The notes under the pieces were generated by a model. It worked only from the letters and a program-made list of their open reading frames with translations. It had not been told where the DNA came from and ran no database searches. Below are positions 24,794 through 33,526 of a stretch of DNA of 36,419 nt, one piece after another. Source of the DNA: Rhodospirillales bacterium (GTDB taxonomy: Bacteria > Pseudomonadota > Alphaproteobacteria > Acetobacterales > Acetobacteraceae); NCBI GenBank assembly GCA_025362815.1, contig JANYFG010000035.1, positions 1 to 36,419 of the forward strand, written 5' to 3'. Each line of letters opens with the position of its first letter. The stretch's first letter is position 1. A program made the translations under genes and the position numbers.

Positions 24794-25666
24794 TCATAGC
24801 GCTTCCAGATCCACGCCAACCGATACGCTATGCCGCCCGCCGCCTAAAATAACGCCGCGCACCGGGCTGATATCGCCGTAATCCCGGCCCCAGGCCAGCA
24901 CCACATGTTCGTCATGCACCACGAGATCGTTGGTGGGGTCCAGATCCACCCAGCCATGATCTGGGCCAAGCCAGGCGCCAACCCAGGCATGCGACTGGTC
25001 TGCCCCGCGCCGCGGCGTGGTGCCCGGCGGCGGCTTGGTCCGCAGATAACCGGAGACATATCGGGCCGGCAGACCATGCGCGCGAAGGGCTGCGATCATG
25101 AGATGGGTGAAGTCTTGGCAGACCCCGGCACGCTGGGCGAGCACGCGCGAAACCGGCGTCTGCACATTGGTCACCCCCGCTTTGAAAGCGAATTCCTTTC
25201 GGATGCGGCCGTTCAACTCCAACAACGCGGCCAGAATAGGACGCCCGGGCGGAAAGGACGGCGCGGCGTAAGCGCCGGCCGCCGGCTCGCTGGGGATCAT
25301 GGGGCTGTCAAACACGAATTCCGCCGCTTGCCAGGCAGCCGGACCACCGGCGGATGCCGCCTTGGCCACATCCTCCCACGGCAGCGTATCGCAGATCTGT
25401 GGCGGTGGTGGAAACGCCACGTCCACCTCCGCCTTGACCGTGACCGCGAAACTCGCGTGCCGATCATCCATGGACATCCATGCCACGTGATTGCCGAAAT
25501 GATCCGACCCGGCATTGGTACGCGAAGCCGGTGGGTCCGCCTCGAGATCCGACCAGATAACCCTTTGCCCAGGAATACTGCGCGGGGTGAGGTGCAGCAT
25601 ATGGGAGGCAAGATCGACGGGTCGCGCATAGGTATAGGTGGTGGTGTGCGAAACACGGTATTTCAC
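24794..25666 (-). CDS. Transglutaminase-like cysteine peptidase family protein
   Basis: This 290-residue protein has an N-terminal beta domain (YRVSHTTTYTYARPV, about 1-80) and a transglutaminase-core domain (about 140-260). The triad is complete: Cys183 in AGVCQDFTH, His226 in SHAW and Asp243 in DLDPTND. Such domains act as amidases, peptidases or transglutaminases, not necessarily protein cross-linkers. No signal peptide is evident. Its GTG start overlaps the stop of the upstream ATP-grasp/alpha-E gene (GTGA), so the two are coupled; the RimK-like gene follows. This pairing is the known ATP-grasp/alpha-E/transglutaminase cluster described in comparative genomics. A cytoplasmic role trimming a peptide or amide product is an inference. 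Confidence 0.9.
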   Translation of the reverse strand: MKYRVSHTTTYTYARPVDLASHMLHLTPRSIPGQRVIWSDLEADPPASRTNAGSDHFGNHVAWMSMDDRHASFAVTVKAEVDVAFPPPPQICDTLPWEDVAKAASAGGPAAWQAAEFVFDSPMIPSEPAAGAYAAPSFPPGRPILAALLELNGRIRKEFAFKAGVTNVQTPVSRVLAQRAGVCQDFTHLMIAALRAHGLPARYVSGYLRTKPPPGTTPRRGADQSHAWVGAWLGPDHGWVDLDPTNDLVVHDEHVVLAWGRDYGDISPVRGVILGGGRHSVSVGVDLEAL

Positions 25667-28266
25667 GCGGCGCCCGCCAGCTCGCTGGTCTGTTCCTCGA
25701 CGGTATCCACCGATTCCGATGCCACGCCGAGGGTCTGCGCCACCGGCAGCAAGGCGAAATAGCGGCGCGTGATCCTGTCGGACAGTTCGGCGATCGCGCC
25801 TGCGATGCCCTCCAGTTTTGGCGGCAGTTCCGAGGCGGCGATCGCCTGATCCTTCGCGTCCAACACGTTTTCCACCAGAGCCTCGGCCTCGGCCAGCAAG
25901 CCGGCGGCGGCGCCCGCCAACATTTCGCGGCCACCGCCATCGATGAGTTCGTCGAGCAGCCCATGAATGGCCACAAGCTGAAAGGCCAGACCGCGCGGGT
26001 TGCCCTGGTCGGCGAGGACGAGATCGAGCACAGGTGCCGGCTGCAAAACGTTCAGGTAGCGCGCGCGATAGGTGATGGCGCTGTCACACAGTTCCAGCAC
26101 CAGCCGAAGCCCGTTCTCGATCCGCTCCGGCGCATGACTGAGCGCGATGGCGATCTCGCCGGTCACAGCATGGGCACGTTCCACCCTGCGCCCCAGATCC
26201 AGGAACAGCCAGCCGCCACCGCGCACCATGCTCTCGGCGGCGACACCCGCCACCGACGTGGAATAACGCTGGATCGACACCATCGCGTGGCTGAGCCCGT
26301 CGAGACTCCGGCCCACCGCCGCGGCATCGGCCTGGGCGGCCCGCAATGCCTGGGTGAACGTTGCATACATGTCACCCGTCAGCCGGTCGCGCACACTTTC
26401 GGTCAGGCGGCTGACGGCGTTGAAACGATCATAGAGCATGCCGCCTTCACGCACGCAGGCCAGCAGCGCCTCGCCCAGCAAGGTCGTGCTGGCACTGGCC
26501 GCGCCCAATTCCGGAGGAAGACAGCCAGCCTCGACGAGGCAGCGCGCGAGGCATTGCAGTTCCACTCCTTCGCGGGCGTTGAGGCCGGTGCCCCGCGCCA
26601 GGCGCGCAATGGCCGCGCGAATGAGACGCGCCGAATGCTCGAGCCGCTCCACATACCGGCCCAGCCAGAACAGGTTATCGGCCACCCGGCTTGGCAGATC
26701 GCCGGTCGCGCGGCGGATCGGCAGGATGGGAGCCACCACCGGCGCAGGCCCCGTCACGTCGCCGCGTTCCTCGTCCAAAACCCAGACATCCTTCGAAAGT
26801 CCACCTTGCGGCAGGCGCCCCGCCACGTGGTCCGTGTTTTCCAAAACCCGGGCGAGGCCGCCTTGAAGCGCCCGCCAGCGCACACCGTCATGCACCAGGA
26901 ACAGTCGCATCACGATAGGCCGAGGCGTCAGGCCGTCACCGTCCAGACACGGGGCCATCGAAGGCGGAATGGCCGCCGTGGCGGCCCATTCCCAAGGGCG
27001 CAGGTCGATCTTTTGCAACAGCGCCGCACGATCGGCCGGCAGCATGCTCGAAGGCGACAGGCCGTGTGTGGAACCATCCGTGGCCGGGCGGATAAGCCAG
27101 CGGCCAGGATCCTGCCGAACCACCGAACGGGCGCGCTGCTCGCCAAGCCACATGGTGGGAACGCTTTGCAGCAAGAGCCTCTCGTCCAGCAGACGCATGC
27201 ACAAGGCCGGCAGGAAGGCTGCGAAGGCGGGCGCCTCGGCCGCCCCCGAGCCGGCATCGTTGCTGATGCGCACCGCCCCCATCCGCGCGATGTCCAGCAG
27301 TCCCGGCACACCCAGCAAGCTGCCATGGTCGAGCTCCAGCGGATCGATCATGCGGCCGTCGACACGGCGCAACAAAACATCCACCTGTTGCAGGCCGCGC
27401 AGGGATTTGATGAACAGCGCCCCGTTGCGGACGGTCAGATCCCCACCTTCGACAAGCGCGCAGGACAGTTCGCGCGATAGGTACATATGTTCAAACCACT
27501 GCGGCGCGCCGGTGCCAGGCGTGAGCAACGCCACCGTGGGGCTTGATTGCCTGCCACCTTCCTGCGGTGCGGCGTGCGGTGCCGCAAGTTTCTGCAGGCT
27601 GTCCTGCCACAGGTCGAAGAAAGGGCGGAGTTGTCGCACCTGCATCGGGCGAAAAGCTTCCGGCATCACCCGCGTCAGCAACCGACGATTTTCGCGCGCA
27701 AACCCGATCCCGGCGGCGCCGGAGGTGCGGTCGGCCAGCACGCGCCACGTGCCATCCGGGCCCCGCACGAGGTCGGCTGCGTAGAACTGAAGGCGGGTGG
27801 GCGTGTGGAGAGACCGGCAGGCTCGCAAAAAACCGGGGTTGTTATAAACGAGCGCGGGCGGCAGGGCGCCTTCGGCCAACAGGGCTTGCGGCCCGTAGAT
27901 ATCGGCCAGCAAGGCATCGAGCAGGGTAGCGCGCTGTGCCAATCCGGCCTCGATCTCGGCGAACTCGGCGGCCGGAATCGGCAGCGGCACCGGATCGCAG
28001 CGCCAGGATTGCCCGTGCGCAATGGCGCCCGGCAGCACAGAGGTCACACCCTCCTCCTCGAAGGCCCGGCGCAGACGCCGCGCGCGCTCTGCGAGACCGC
28101 CCTCCCCCAGCGCCGAGAATGAGCCCAGCAGGCTGCGCCAATGCGCGCGCAGGCTTCCTCTGCCGTCCACCATCTCATCCATCGCGTCCGGCCGTGTCAC
28201 GCGAATGTCTGCCCTTCGTTCGCTCGGCCCGACCACCCCTGCGAAAAGGGTTGGTCCCGCCATCAT
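25663..28266 (-). CDS. Circularly permuted ATP-grasp and alpha-E fusion protein
   Basis: This 867-residue protein joins two domains. Residues about 30-500 form a circularly permuted type 2 ATP-grasp domain (old names DUF404/DUF407) with WRSLLGSFSALG, LLDALLADIYGP, YNNPGFLRAC, VLADRTSGAAGIGFA and LTPGTG. Residues about 524-867 form an alpha-E domain (old name DUF403) beginning PSRVADNLFWLGRYVERLEH. Many genomes encode these as separate genes. The ATP-grasp domain is predicted to make an amide bond; alpha-E is helical with no assigned activity. The start is uncertain: two ATG codons at 28266 and 28263 have a crowded site, and an internal ATG at 28182 (MDEMVDG) matches where homologs often begin. 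The 3' end overlaps the transglutaminase gene. Confidence 0.9.
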   Translation of the reverse strand: MMAGPTLFAGVVGPSERRADIRVTRPDAMDEMVDGRGSLRAHWRSLLGSFSALGEGGLAERARRLRRAFEEEGVTSVLPGAIAHGQSWRCDPVPLPIPAAEFAEIEAGLAQRATLLDALLADIYGPQALLAEGALPPALVYNNPGFLRACRSLHTPTRLQFYAADLVRGPDGTWRVLADRTSGAAGIGFARENRRLLTRVMPEAFRPMQVRQLRPFFDLWQDSLQKLAAPHAAPQEGGRQSSPTVALLTPGTGAPQWFEHMYLSRELSCALVEGGDLTVRNGALFIKSLRGLQQVDVLLRRVDGRMIDPLELDHGSLLGVPGLLDIARMGAVRISNDAGSGAAEAPAFAAFLPALCMRLLDERLLLQSVPTMWLGEQRARSVVRQDPGRWLIRPATDGSTHGLSPSSMLPADRAALLQKIDLRPWEWAATAAIPPSMAPCLDGDGLTPRPIVMRLFLVHDGVRWRALQGGLARVLENTDHVAGRLPQGGLSKDVWVLDEERGDVTGPAPVVAPILPIRRATGDLPSRVADNLFWLGRYVERLEHSARLIRAAIARLARGTGLNAREGVELQCLARCLVEAGCLPPELGAASASTTLLGEALLACVREGGMLYDRFNAVSRLTESVRDRLTGDMYATFTQALRAAQADAAAVGRSLDGLSHAMVSIQRYSTSVAGVAAESMVRGGGWLFLDLGRRVERAHAVTGEIAIALSHAPERIENGLRLVLELCDSAITYRARYLNVLQPAPVLDLVLADQGNPRGLAFQLVAIHGLLDELIDGGGREMLAGAAAGLLAEAEALVENVLDAKDQAIAASELPPKLEGIAGAIAELSDRITRRYFALLPVAQTLGVASESVDTVEEQTSELAGAA

Positions 28267-28320
28267 CCTGAGCGGCAGACGTTAACATCCCGTGTCTTTC
28301 GTGTCGCTGCCAAGACGGGG

Positions 28321-28334
28321 TTTCAACGTCGAAA
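28321..28334. promoter_or_regulatory. Palindrome in a divergent promoter region
   Basis: TTTCAACGTCGAAA is a 14-base palindrome with a single mismatched pair. It sits midway in the 107-base gap between the divergent ATP-grasp/alpha-E and BciB-like genes. Its place and symmetry would suit a dimeric regulator acting on both genes. No convincing -35/-10 pair is seen, and the regulator is unknown. A short palindrome can also occur by chance. Confidence 0.25.
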
Positions 28335-28373
28335 GAATCCGATACGCTATCCGGCCACCAGCGGTCACGGCAA

Positions 28374-29609
28374 ATGCGAGACGATCTCCCCTTTATGGGC
28401 CCTGTCTGGGCGCCGCCCATCGGCCCCGCCGCGCCGCGCGGCCTGTGCACGGATTGCGGCGTCTCGCGGATGGACGACCCGAAAGCCTGTGGCCGGGCCT
28501 GCCAGTTCATCAAGCCCGATTACATCAGCATGGAAATTGCGGTGCACGGGCGGGCGCGCGACATCAGGCGCGTCGACGAGCTTCATTTCGGGCCGTTTCG
28601 CAGAATGCTGCGAGCCACGATGAAAACACCGCTGCCGGGCGCGCAATGGTCGGGCATCACCACGCGTATCGCGGCACGATTGCTTGAAACCGGGGCCGTG
28701 CAGGCGGTGCTGACCATGGCGCCGGACCCCGCCGATTCCTGGCGCCCCATGCCCGTGCTCGTCACGGAAGTGGCAGGCATGGCGGAGGTCCGCGGCATGC
28801 GGATGGGCTACGCGCCTTTGCTCGCGCTGCTGGAGCCGGCACGCGCCCGGGGCTTCACGCGTGTGGCCGTGATCGGGATCCCCTGCCAGGTCCACGCGCT
28901 TCGGGCTCTTGAGAAAGAATTAGGGTTTGACCGGCTATATGTGATCGGCACGCCGTGCTCGGACAACACGACAACGGAGAATTTCCATCAGTTCCTCAGC
29001 CTGCTGGCCGAAGATCCCACCACCATCACCTATCTGGAATTCCGTGCCGACTATCACGTGGAGCTTCGTTTCAAGGACGGCCGGATCAAGGAGATACCGT
29101 TTCTGAAACTGCCGATTTCCAAACTGCCAGCGGATTTCTTTCCGCTCACCTGCCGCACCTGCGTCGATTACACCAACGTGCTTGCCGACATCACGGTGGG
29201 ATACATGGGCGGCGAAGGGCAGCAATGGCTGCTGATCCGCAACGATCGCGGGGAGGAGATGATGTCGCTTCTTGGCGACGAGGTGGCGGTGTCCGAGCCG
29301 GGCAGCAAGGGCCAGCGGCACGGCGCGGTCGCCGGATTCATCAAGAATGTCGCGCGTGCGGCAGGCGGCCTGCCACTGCGCGGCATGCCGAATTGGGTCC
29401 GCCCGATCGTGGGATGGCTGATGCCGCGGATAGGGCCGCGCGGGCTGGAATTCGCGCGCACCCGCGTGGAGATGAAGGCGGCCGAGACGGTGTTGCATCT
29501 GCGGCGCCAGCACCCGGCGAGGATGCGCAACATGATCCCGGCGCATATCTGGACGTTGCTGAAGCCTTATGGAATTCTACCGGGGGATGGGGAGAGCAAA
29601 CAGGCCTGA
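28374..29609 (+). CDS. BciB/FrhB-family iron-sulphur flavoprotein
   Basis: This 411-residue protein belongs to the coenzyme F420 hydrogenase/dehydrogenase beta-subunit family and looks closest to the BciB-type 8-vinyl reductase and HCAR branch. Likely Fe-S ligands are Cys25, Cys28, Cys39 and Cys43 (LCTDCG to RACQF), plus Cys260 and Cys263 (LTCRTC). Other conserved pieces are GAQWSGI, VIGIPCQVHALRALEKELG, IGTPCSDN and VGYMGGEGQQW, with GPRGLEFAR near the end. BciB reduces the 8-vinyl group of divinyl (proto)chlorophyllide using ferredoxin; HCAR reduces hydroxymethyl chlorophyll. No bacteriochlorophyll genes are present here, so the substrate may differ. The ATG at 28374 has only a weak ribosome site. 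It is flanked by amide-bond enzymes on the other strand. Confidence 0.82.
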   Translation: MRDDLPFMGPVWAPPIGPAAPRGLCTDCGVSRMDDPKACGRACQFIKPDYISMEIAVHGRARDIRRVDELHFGPFRRMLRATMKTPLPGAQWSGITTRIAARLLETGAVQAVLTMAPDPADSWRPMPVLVTEVAGMAEVRGMRMGYAPLLALLEPARARGFTRVAVIGIPCQVHALRALEKELGFDRLYVIGTPCSDNTTTENFHQFLSLLAEDPTTITYLEFRADYHVELRFKDGRIKEIPFLKLPISKLPADFFPLTCRTCVDYTNVLADITVGYMGGEGQQWLLIRNDRGEEMMSLLGDEVAVSEPGSKGQRHGAVAGFIKNVARAAGGLPLRGMPNWVRPIVGWLMPRIGPRGLEFARTRVEMKAAETVLHLRRQHPARMRNMIPAHIWTLLKPYGILPGDGESKQA

Positions 29610-29631
29610 AGACGTCGCCCGCCTGTCTTCA
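29607..29631. terminator. Hairpin between convergent BciB-like and VOC genes
   Basis: TGAAGAC (29607-29613) and GTCTTCA (29625-29631) form a perfect seven-base stem with an 11-base loop. The stem includes the BciB-like stop codon and ends 23 bases before the convergent VOC stop codon. It could end transcription both ways, but there is no T-run on either side. Confidence 0.3.
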
Positions 29632-29653
29632 ACGCCCGCTCTGAATCGTCGCT

Positions 29654-30139
29654 TTATCGAGCATAATCCAGCAGCTCCTGTAGATCGAAGCGCTTGTTGT
29701 ACATCACGAGATTGCCGTCGTCGTCTTTGGGCCACTCTGCTTCCGGCTTATCGTAATACAGCTCGACCCCGTTCTGATCGGGGTCGCGCAGATACAGCGC
29801 GATGCTGACACCGTGATCGGCGTAGCCATCCAGCGCGATCCCCGCATTCGTCACGCGCCGAAAGGCATCGGCGAGGTCGGCGCGCGACGGATACAGGATC
29901 GCCGTATGATACAGGCCGGTGGTCCCCGGCGCCGGCGGCGCGCCGTTCTTGCTGTCCCACGTGTTCAGGCCGAGATGGTGGTGATAGCCCCCGGCCGAGA
30001 TGAACGCCACCTGATCGCCGATCCGCCGCGTGACCTCGAAGCCGAGCACACCGCAGTAAAAGCCGAGCGCACGGTCGATATCAGCCACTTTCAGATGCAC
30101 ATGGCCGATCTTGGTGCCAGCCGGAATAGGCGTGCTCAT
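29654..30139 (-). CDS. VOC family (glyoxalase/dioxygenase-like) metalloprotein
   Basis: This 161-residue protein has the paired beta-alpha-beta-beta-beta modules of the vicinal oxygen chelate superfamily. Plausible metal ligands are His13 (GHVHLKV), His78 (GLYHTAIL) and Glu126 (NGVELYYD). The GFYCGVLGFEVTRR and LYLRDPDQNGVELYYDKPEAEWP stretches look most like the single-domain relatives of catechol 2,3-dioxygenase (CatE-like). The reaction is not determined: glyoxalase, extradiol dioxygenase, epimerase and resistance functions share the fold. Its ATG overlaps the stop of the upstream DUF2126 gene (ATGA), so it is coupled to that protein. The gene converges with the BciB-like gene. Confidence 0.88.
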   Translation of the reverse strand: MSTPIPAGTKIGHVHLKVADIDRALGFYCGVLGFEVTRRIGDQVAFISAGGYHHHLGLNTWDSKNGAPPAPGTTGLYHTAILYPSRADLADAFRRVTNAGIALDGYADHGVSIALYLRDPDQNGVELYYDKPEAEWPKDDDGNLVMYNKRFDLQELLDYAR

Positions 30140-33100
30140 GCGAAGCGCCGCAGGTCGAGCGTGCGGGGATGGTCGCGGTCCAGCACCAATTTCGGCTCGC
30201 TCATCTCACTTTGCGTGTGCCCGAACGGGAAGAAACGCGAACGTCTGCGGGCCTCGGCGGAATTGGCGTTCACCGGGAAATCGTCGTAGCTGCGCCCGCC
30301 GGGATGCGAGACGTGATGCGTCATGCCGCCAAGGCTGCGGCCGGAGTTGCGATCATACACGTCGAACACCAAGGGGGTTTGCGCGGCAATCGTGGGATGC
30401 AGCGCGTTGGGCGGACGCCAGGCCTTGAACCGCACGCCGGCCACGTAGTCACCCACCCGATCGGTGCGGCTGAGCGGGAGTGCCACGCCGTTGCAGGCGA
30501 GGATGTAGCGCTCGTCCACCCAGTTGCGCACCCGCACCTGCAAACGCTCGGCGGAGCTGTCGACATAGCGCACGGTGCCGCCCGGGGCGGCCTCCTCGCC
30601 CAGCACATGCCAGGGCTCGAGAGCCGCGCGCAGCTCGATATTCATGCCGCGCACGTCGATTTCACCCACCTGGGGAAAGCGGAATTCGAGATGCGGCGCG
30701 AACCATTCCGGCAGGATCTTCACCCCCCACTGCGATAATTCCTCGAGCGCCTCGTTGAAGTCCTGGGCGGCATAATGCGGCAACATGAACTCGTCATGCA
30801 GGCGCGTGCCCCAGCGGATCAGCTTGCGCTCGTAGGGGTGGTTCCAGAATGCGGCCACCGCGGCGCGCATCAGCAGCATCTGTGCAGCCGACATCTGCGG
30901 ATGCGGCGGCATCTCGAAGGCGCGGAACTCCACCAGCCCGCGACGGCCGGACCCGCCGTTCGGGTCGTACATCTTGTCGATGCAGAACTCCGTCCGATGC
31001 GTGTTGCCGGACATATCCACCAGAATGTTCCGGAAAATACGGTCGACCAGCCAAGGCGGCGTCTGTTTGAACGGCGAAATCTGGCTGAAGGCGATCTCCA
31101 GCTCCGCCACCGCATCGTCGCGCGCCTCGTCGATGCGGGGGTGCTGGCTGGTCGGCCCGATGAACAGGCCGGCGAACATGAACGAAAGACTGGGGTGATT
31201 GTGCCAAAAGCCGAGTAGCGATTTCAGCAGATCGGGCCGGCGCAGAAACGGGCTTTCTTCGGCTGAGGTGGAGCCCATGACCACATGGTTGCCGCCGCCG
31301 GTGCCGATGTGGCGGCCGTCCTGCATGAATTTTTCCGAGGTGAGGCCGCACAGGCGCGCTTCCTCGTAAAGCTGTTCGGTGCGCTGCACATGCTCCGGCC
31401 AGTTCAGGGCCGGGTGGATGTTGACCTCGATCACGCCGGGATCGGGCGTGACGGAGAAGGTCTGCAACCGCTTGTCATGCGGTGGCAGATAGCCCTCCAG
31501 CACGATCGGCTTGCCGAATTCCTCGGCCGTGGCCTCGACGGCCGCCACCAGATCCAGCCAATCCTCGGCGGCGAAGACCGGCGGGAAGAAGACGTGGATG
31601 ATGCCCTGGCGTGGCTCCACGCACAAAGCGGTTCGGACCAGGCAGTGCTCGCTGCTGCCGACCTCGGGGATGTTGTGCGGCACCGGCTGAAAATTCTCGA
31701 TCCCGCGCCCGGCATGGGAAGCCGGCCGATCGGCGTAGCCCTGGCGGATGGTCTGCTGGCTGGAAAACGGCGACACGGGCGCGAACGGATCGGGCTCGAA
31801 CACCGGCTCCACCCGCCTAGCGTCGGCCCAAGGCAGGCTGTCGAGCGGCAGCCGGAACCCCATCGGGCTGTCGCCGGGGACGAGGAACATGGTGTCGCCG
31901 CGCAGAAACCATCTCGCGGTTTCCCACCGTCGCTGGCCGCCATCGCGCACCCTGCGCAGCGGCAGCACGCTGCCGATGGGCGCGGACAGGCCCTGGGCGA
32001 ACACCCGCACCATGCGCGCGCGCTCCAGCGGGTCAGCCAGCTTGTTCTCCTCCAGCACCACGTTGGCGGGCAGGCGGTTTTCTTTCCACAGATAGTAATG
32101 AACGTCCTCGTGGCCCTGGATGATGGTCGACGGATCGACCTGCAAGCGTTCGGCCAGCGCGTGCGTGAAAATTGCGGCGTCCGCAGCGGTGGCGGTGCCG
32201 TGGTCACGGTCGGGATCGGCCAGAAGCTTGGGATTCCGCCAAACCGCCTCGCCGTCCGCCCGCCAATGCGCCGACAGCGCCCAACGCGGCAGCGGCTCGC
32301 CGGGATATTGTTTGCCCATGCCGTGATGCAGAACGGCACCGGGCGCCCATGACGGCGCCAATTTGCGCATCAGACGGCTTGCATAGCCGCGCTTGGTTGG
32401 CCCCAGCGCGTCCACATTCCATTCGGCGCCTTCCGGGTCGGAGGCCGCGACGAAGGTGGGCTCTCCGCCCAAGGTGAGGCGCAAATCGCCGGTCGCCAGG
32501 GCCCGGTCCACCCGCGTGCCGGCCGACAGGATGTCCTGCCACTGGCGGTCGGTGTAGGGCCGGGTCACGCGCGGGGTTTCGAGCACGCGACGCACCGTCA
32601 TTTCGAAATCGAACTCGACCTCGGCCTTTTCCACCCCACCCGAGATCGCCGCCGCCGATTGCGGCTCCGGCGAGGCGGCGAGCGGGATATGGCCCTCGCC
32701 GGTCATCAGGCCCGACGTAGCGTCCATCCCGATCCAGCCGGCGCCGGGAAGATAGACCTCGGCCCAGGCGTGCAGGTCGGTGAAATCGCTGGTGGGGCCC
32801 TCGGGGCCATCGAGCGGTTTGACGTCGGCCACGAGCTGGATGAGGTAGCCGGACACGAACCGCGCGGCAAAGCCAAGATTTCGCAGAAGCTGCACCAGCA
32901 ACCACGCGGAGTCACGGCACGAGCCCTGGGCGTTGGACAGCGTTTCCTCCGGCGTCCACACGCCGGGTTCCAGCCGCACGATATACGCGGTGCGTTCCTG
33001 CACCATGCGATTGGTGTCGATCATAAAGTCGATCGTCCGCCGCTTCTGCCGCGGCACGGCTGCGATCAGGGCGGCCAGATGCGGCCCCACCGGCGCGCAT

Positions 33101-33456
33101 TTGCGAAACGGCGCCAGTTCCTGTTCCAGCACCGGGTCGTACGTGAACGGAAATTCCTCGGCCTCCGGCTCCAGAAAGAAGTCGAACGGGTTGATCGTGG
33201 CCATGTCGGCCACGAGGTCCACGCTCACGTCGAAATGGGTCACCTTTTCCGGGAACACCACGCGGGCGAGGAAATTGCCCTGCGGGTCCTGCTGCCAGTT
33301 CAGAAAATGCGGCTGGGGCGAAATGGTGAGCGAATACGCCAGGATAGGCGTGCGCGCGTGGGGCGCCGGACGCAGCCTGATGGTCTGCGGGCCAAGCATC
33401 ACCGCGCGGTCGTAATGGTATGACGTGCGGTGCGTGAGGGCGACATGCAGGGCCAT
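30136..33456 (-). CDS. Transglutaminase-DUF2126 putative amidoligase fusion
   Basis: This very large protein (1106 residues) has an N-terminal transglutaminase part: beta domain about 1-85, core about 150-260. Its triad is complete: Cys180 in AQGSCRDSAW, His229 in DLHAW and Asp245 in GMDATSG. From about residue 300 to the end is the DUF2126 region, with LTLGGEPTFV, GKQYPGEPLPRWAL, DGRHIGTGGGNHVV and a long conserved tail. Pfam lists DUF2126 as a putative amidoligase, which would join carboxyl and amine groups. A protein that may both form and break amide bonds is notable. The ATG at 33456 is preceded by a weak ribosome site. It lies 70 bases from the FAD oxidoreductase gene and overlaps the VOC gene. 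The name is by family; the product is unknown. Confidence 0.92.
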   Translation of the reverse strand: MALHVALTHRTSYHYDRAVMLGPQTIRLRPAPHARTPILAYSLTISPQPHFLNWQQDPQGNFLARVVFPEKVTHFDVSVDLVADMATINPFDFFLEPEAEEFPFTYDPVLEQELAPFRKCAPVGPHLAALIAAVPRQKRRTIDFMIDTNRMVQERTAYIVRLEPGVWTPEETLSNAQGSCRDSAWLLVQLLRNLGFAARFVSGYLIQLVADVKPLDGPEGPTSDFTDLHAWAEVYLPGAGWIGMDATSGLMTGEGHIPLAASPEPQSAAAISGGVEKAEVEFDFEMTVRRVLETPRVTRPYTDRQWQDILSAGTRVDRALATGDLRLTLGGEPTFVAASDPEGAEWNVDALGPTKRGYASRLMRKLAPSWAPGAVLHHGMGKQYPGEPLPRWALSAHWRADGEAVWRNPKLLADPDRDHGTATAADAAIFTHALAERLQVDPSTIIQGHEDVHYYLWKENRLPANVVLEENKLADPLERARMVRVFAQGLSAPIGSVLPLRRVRDGGQRRWETARWFLRGDTMFLVPGDSPMGFRLPLDSLPWADARRVEPVFEPDPFAPVSPFSSQQTIRQGYADRPASHAGRGIENFQPVPHNIPEVGSSEHCLVRTALCVEPRQGIIHVFFPPVFAAEDWLDLVAAVEATAEEFGKPIVLEGYLPPHDKRLQTFSVTPDPGVIEVNIHPALNWPEHVQRTEQLYEEARLCGLTSEKFMQDGRHIGTGGGNHVVMGSTSAEESPFLRRPDLLKSLLGFWHNHPSLSFMFAGLFIGPTSQHPRIDEARDDAVAELEIAFSQISPFKQTPPWLVDRIFRNILVDMSGNTHRTEFCIDKMYDPNGGSGRRGLVEFRAFEMPPHPQMSAAQMLLMRAAVAAFWNHPYERKLIRWGTRLHDEFMLPHYAAQDFNEALEELSQWGVKILPEWFAPHLEFRFPQVGEIDVRGMNIELRAALEPWHVLGEEAAPGGTVRYVDSSAERLQVRVRNWVDERYILACNGVALPLSRTDRVGDYVAGVRFKAWRPPNALHPTIAAQTPLVFDVYDRNSGRSLGGMTHHVSHPGGRSYDDFPVNANSAEARRRSRFFPFGHTQSEMSEPKLVLDRDHPRTLDLRRFA

Positions 33457-33526
33457 TCGGGTCTCGCTTTTTATATACGGCGGCGTTTAGCAAACGAGGC
33501 CTGGAGTGCCCAGCGTCGTTCAGAGA

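Noticed and set aside
28374-29609. True coenzyme F420 hydrogenase beta subunit
   Set aside because: No alpha, gamma or F420 biosynthesis genes are near, and the conserved segments resemble BciB/HCAR more than FrhB.
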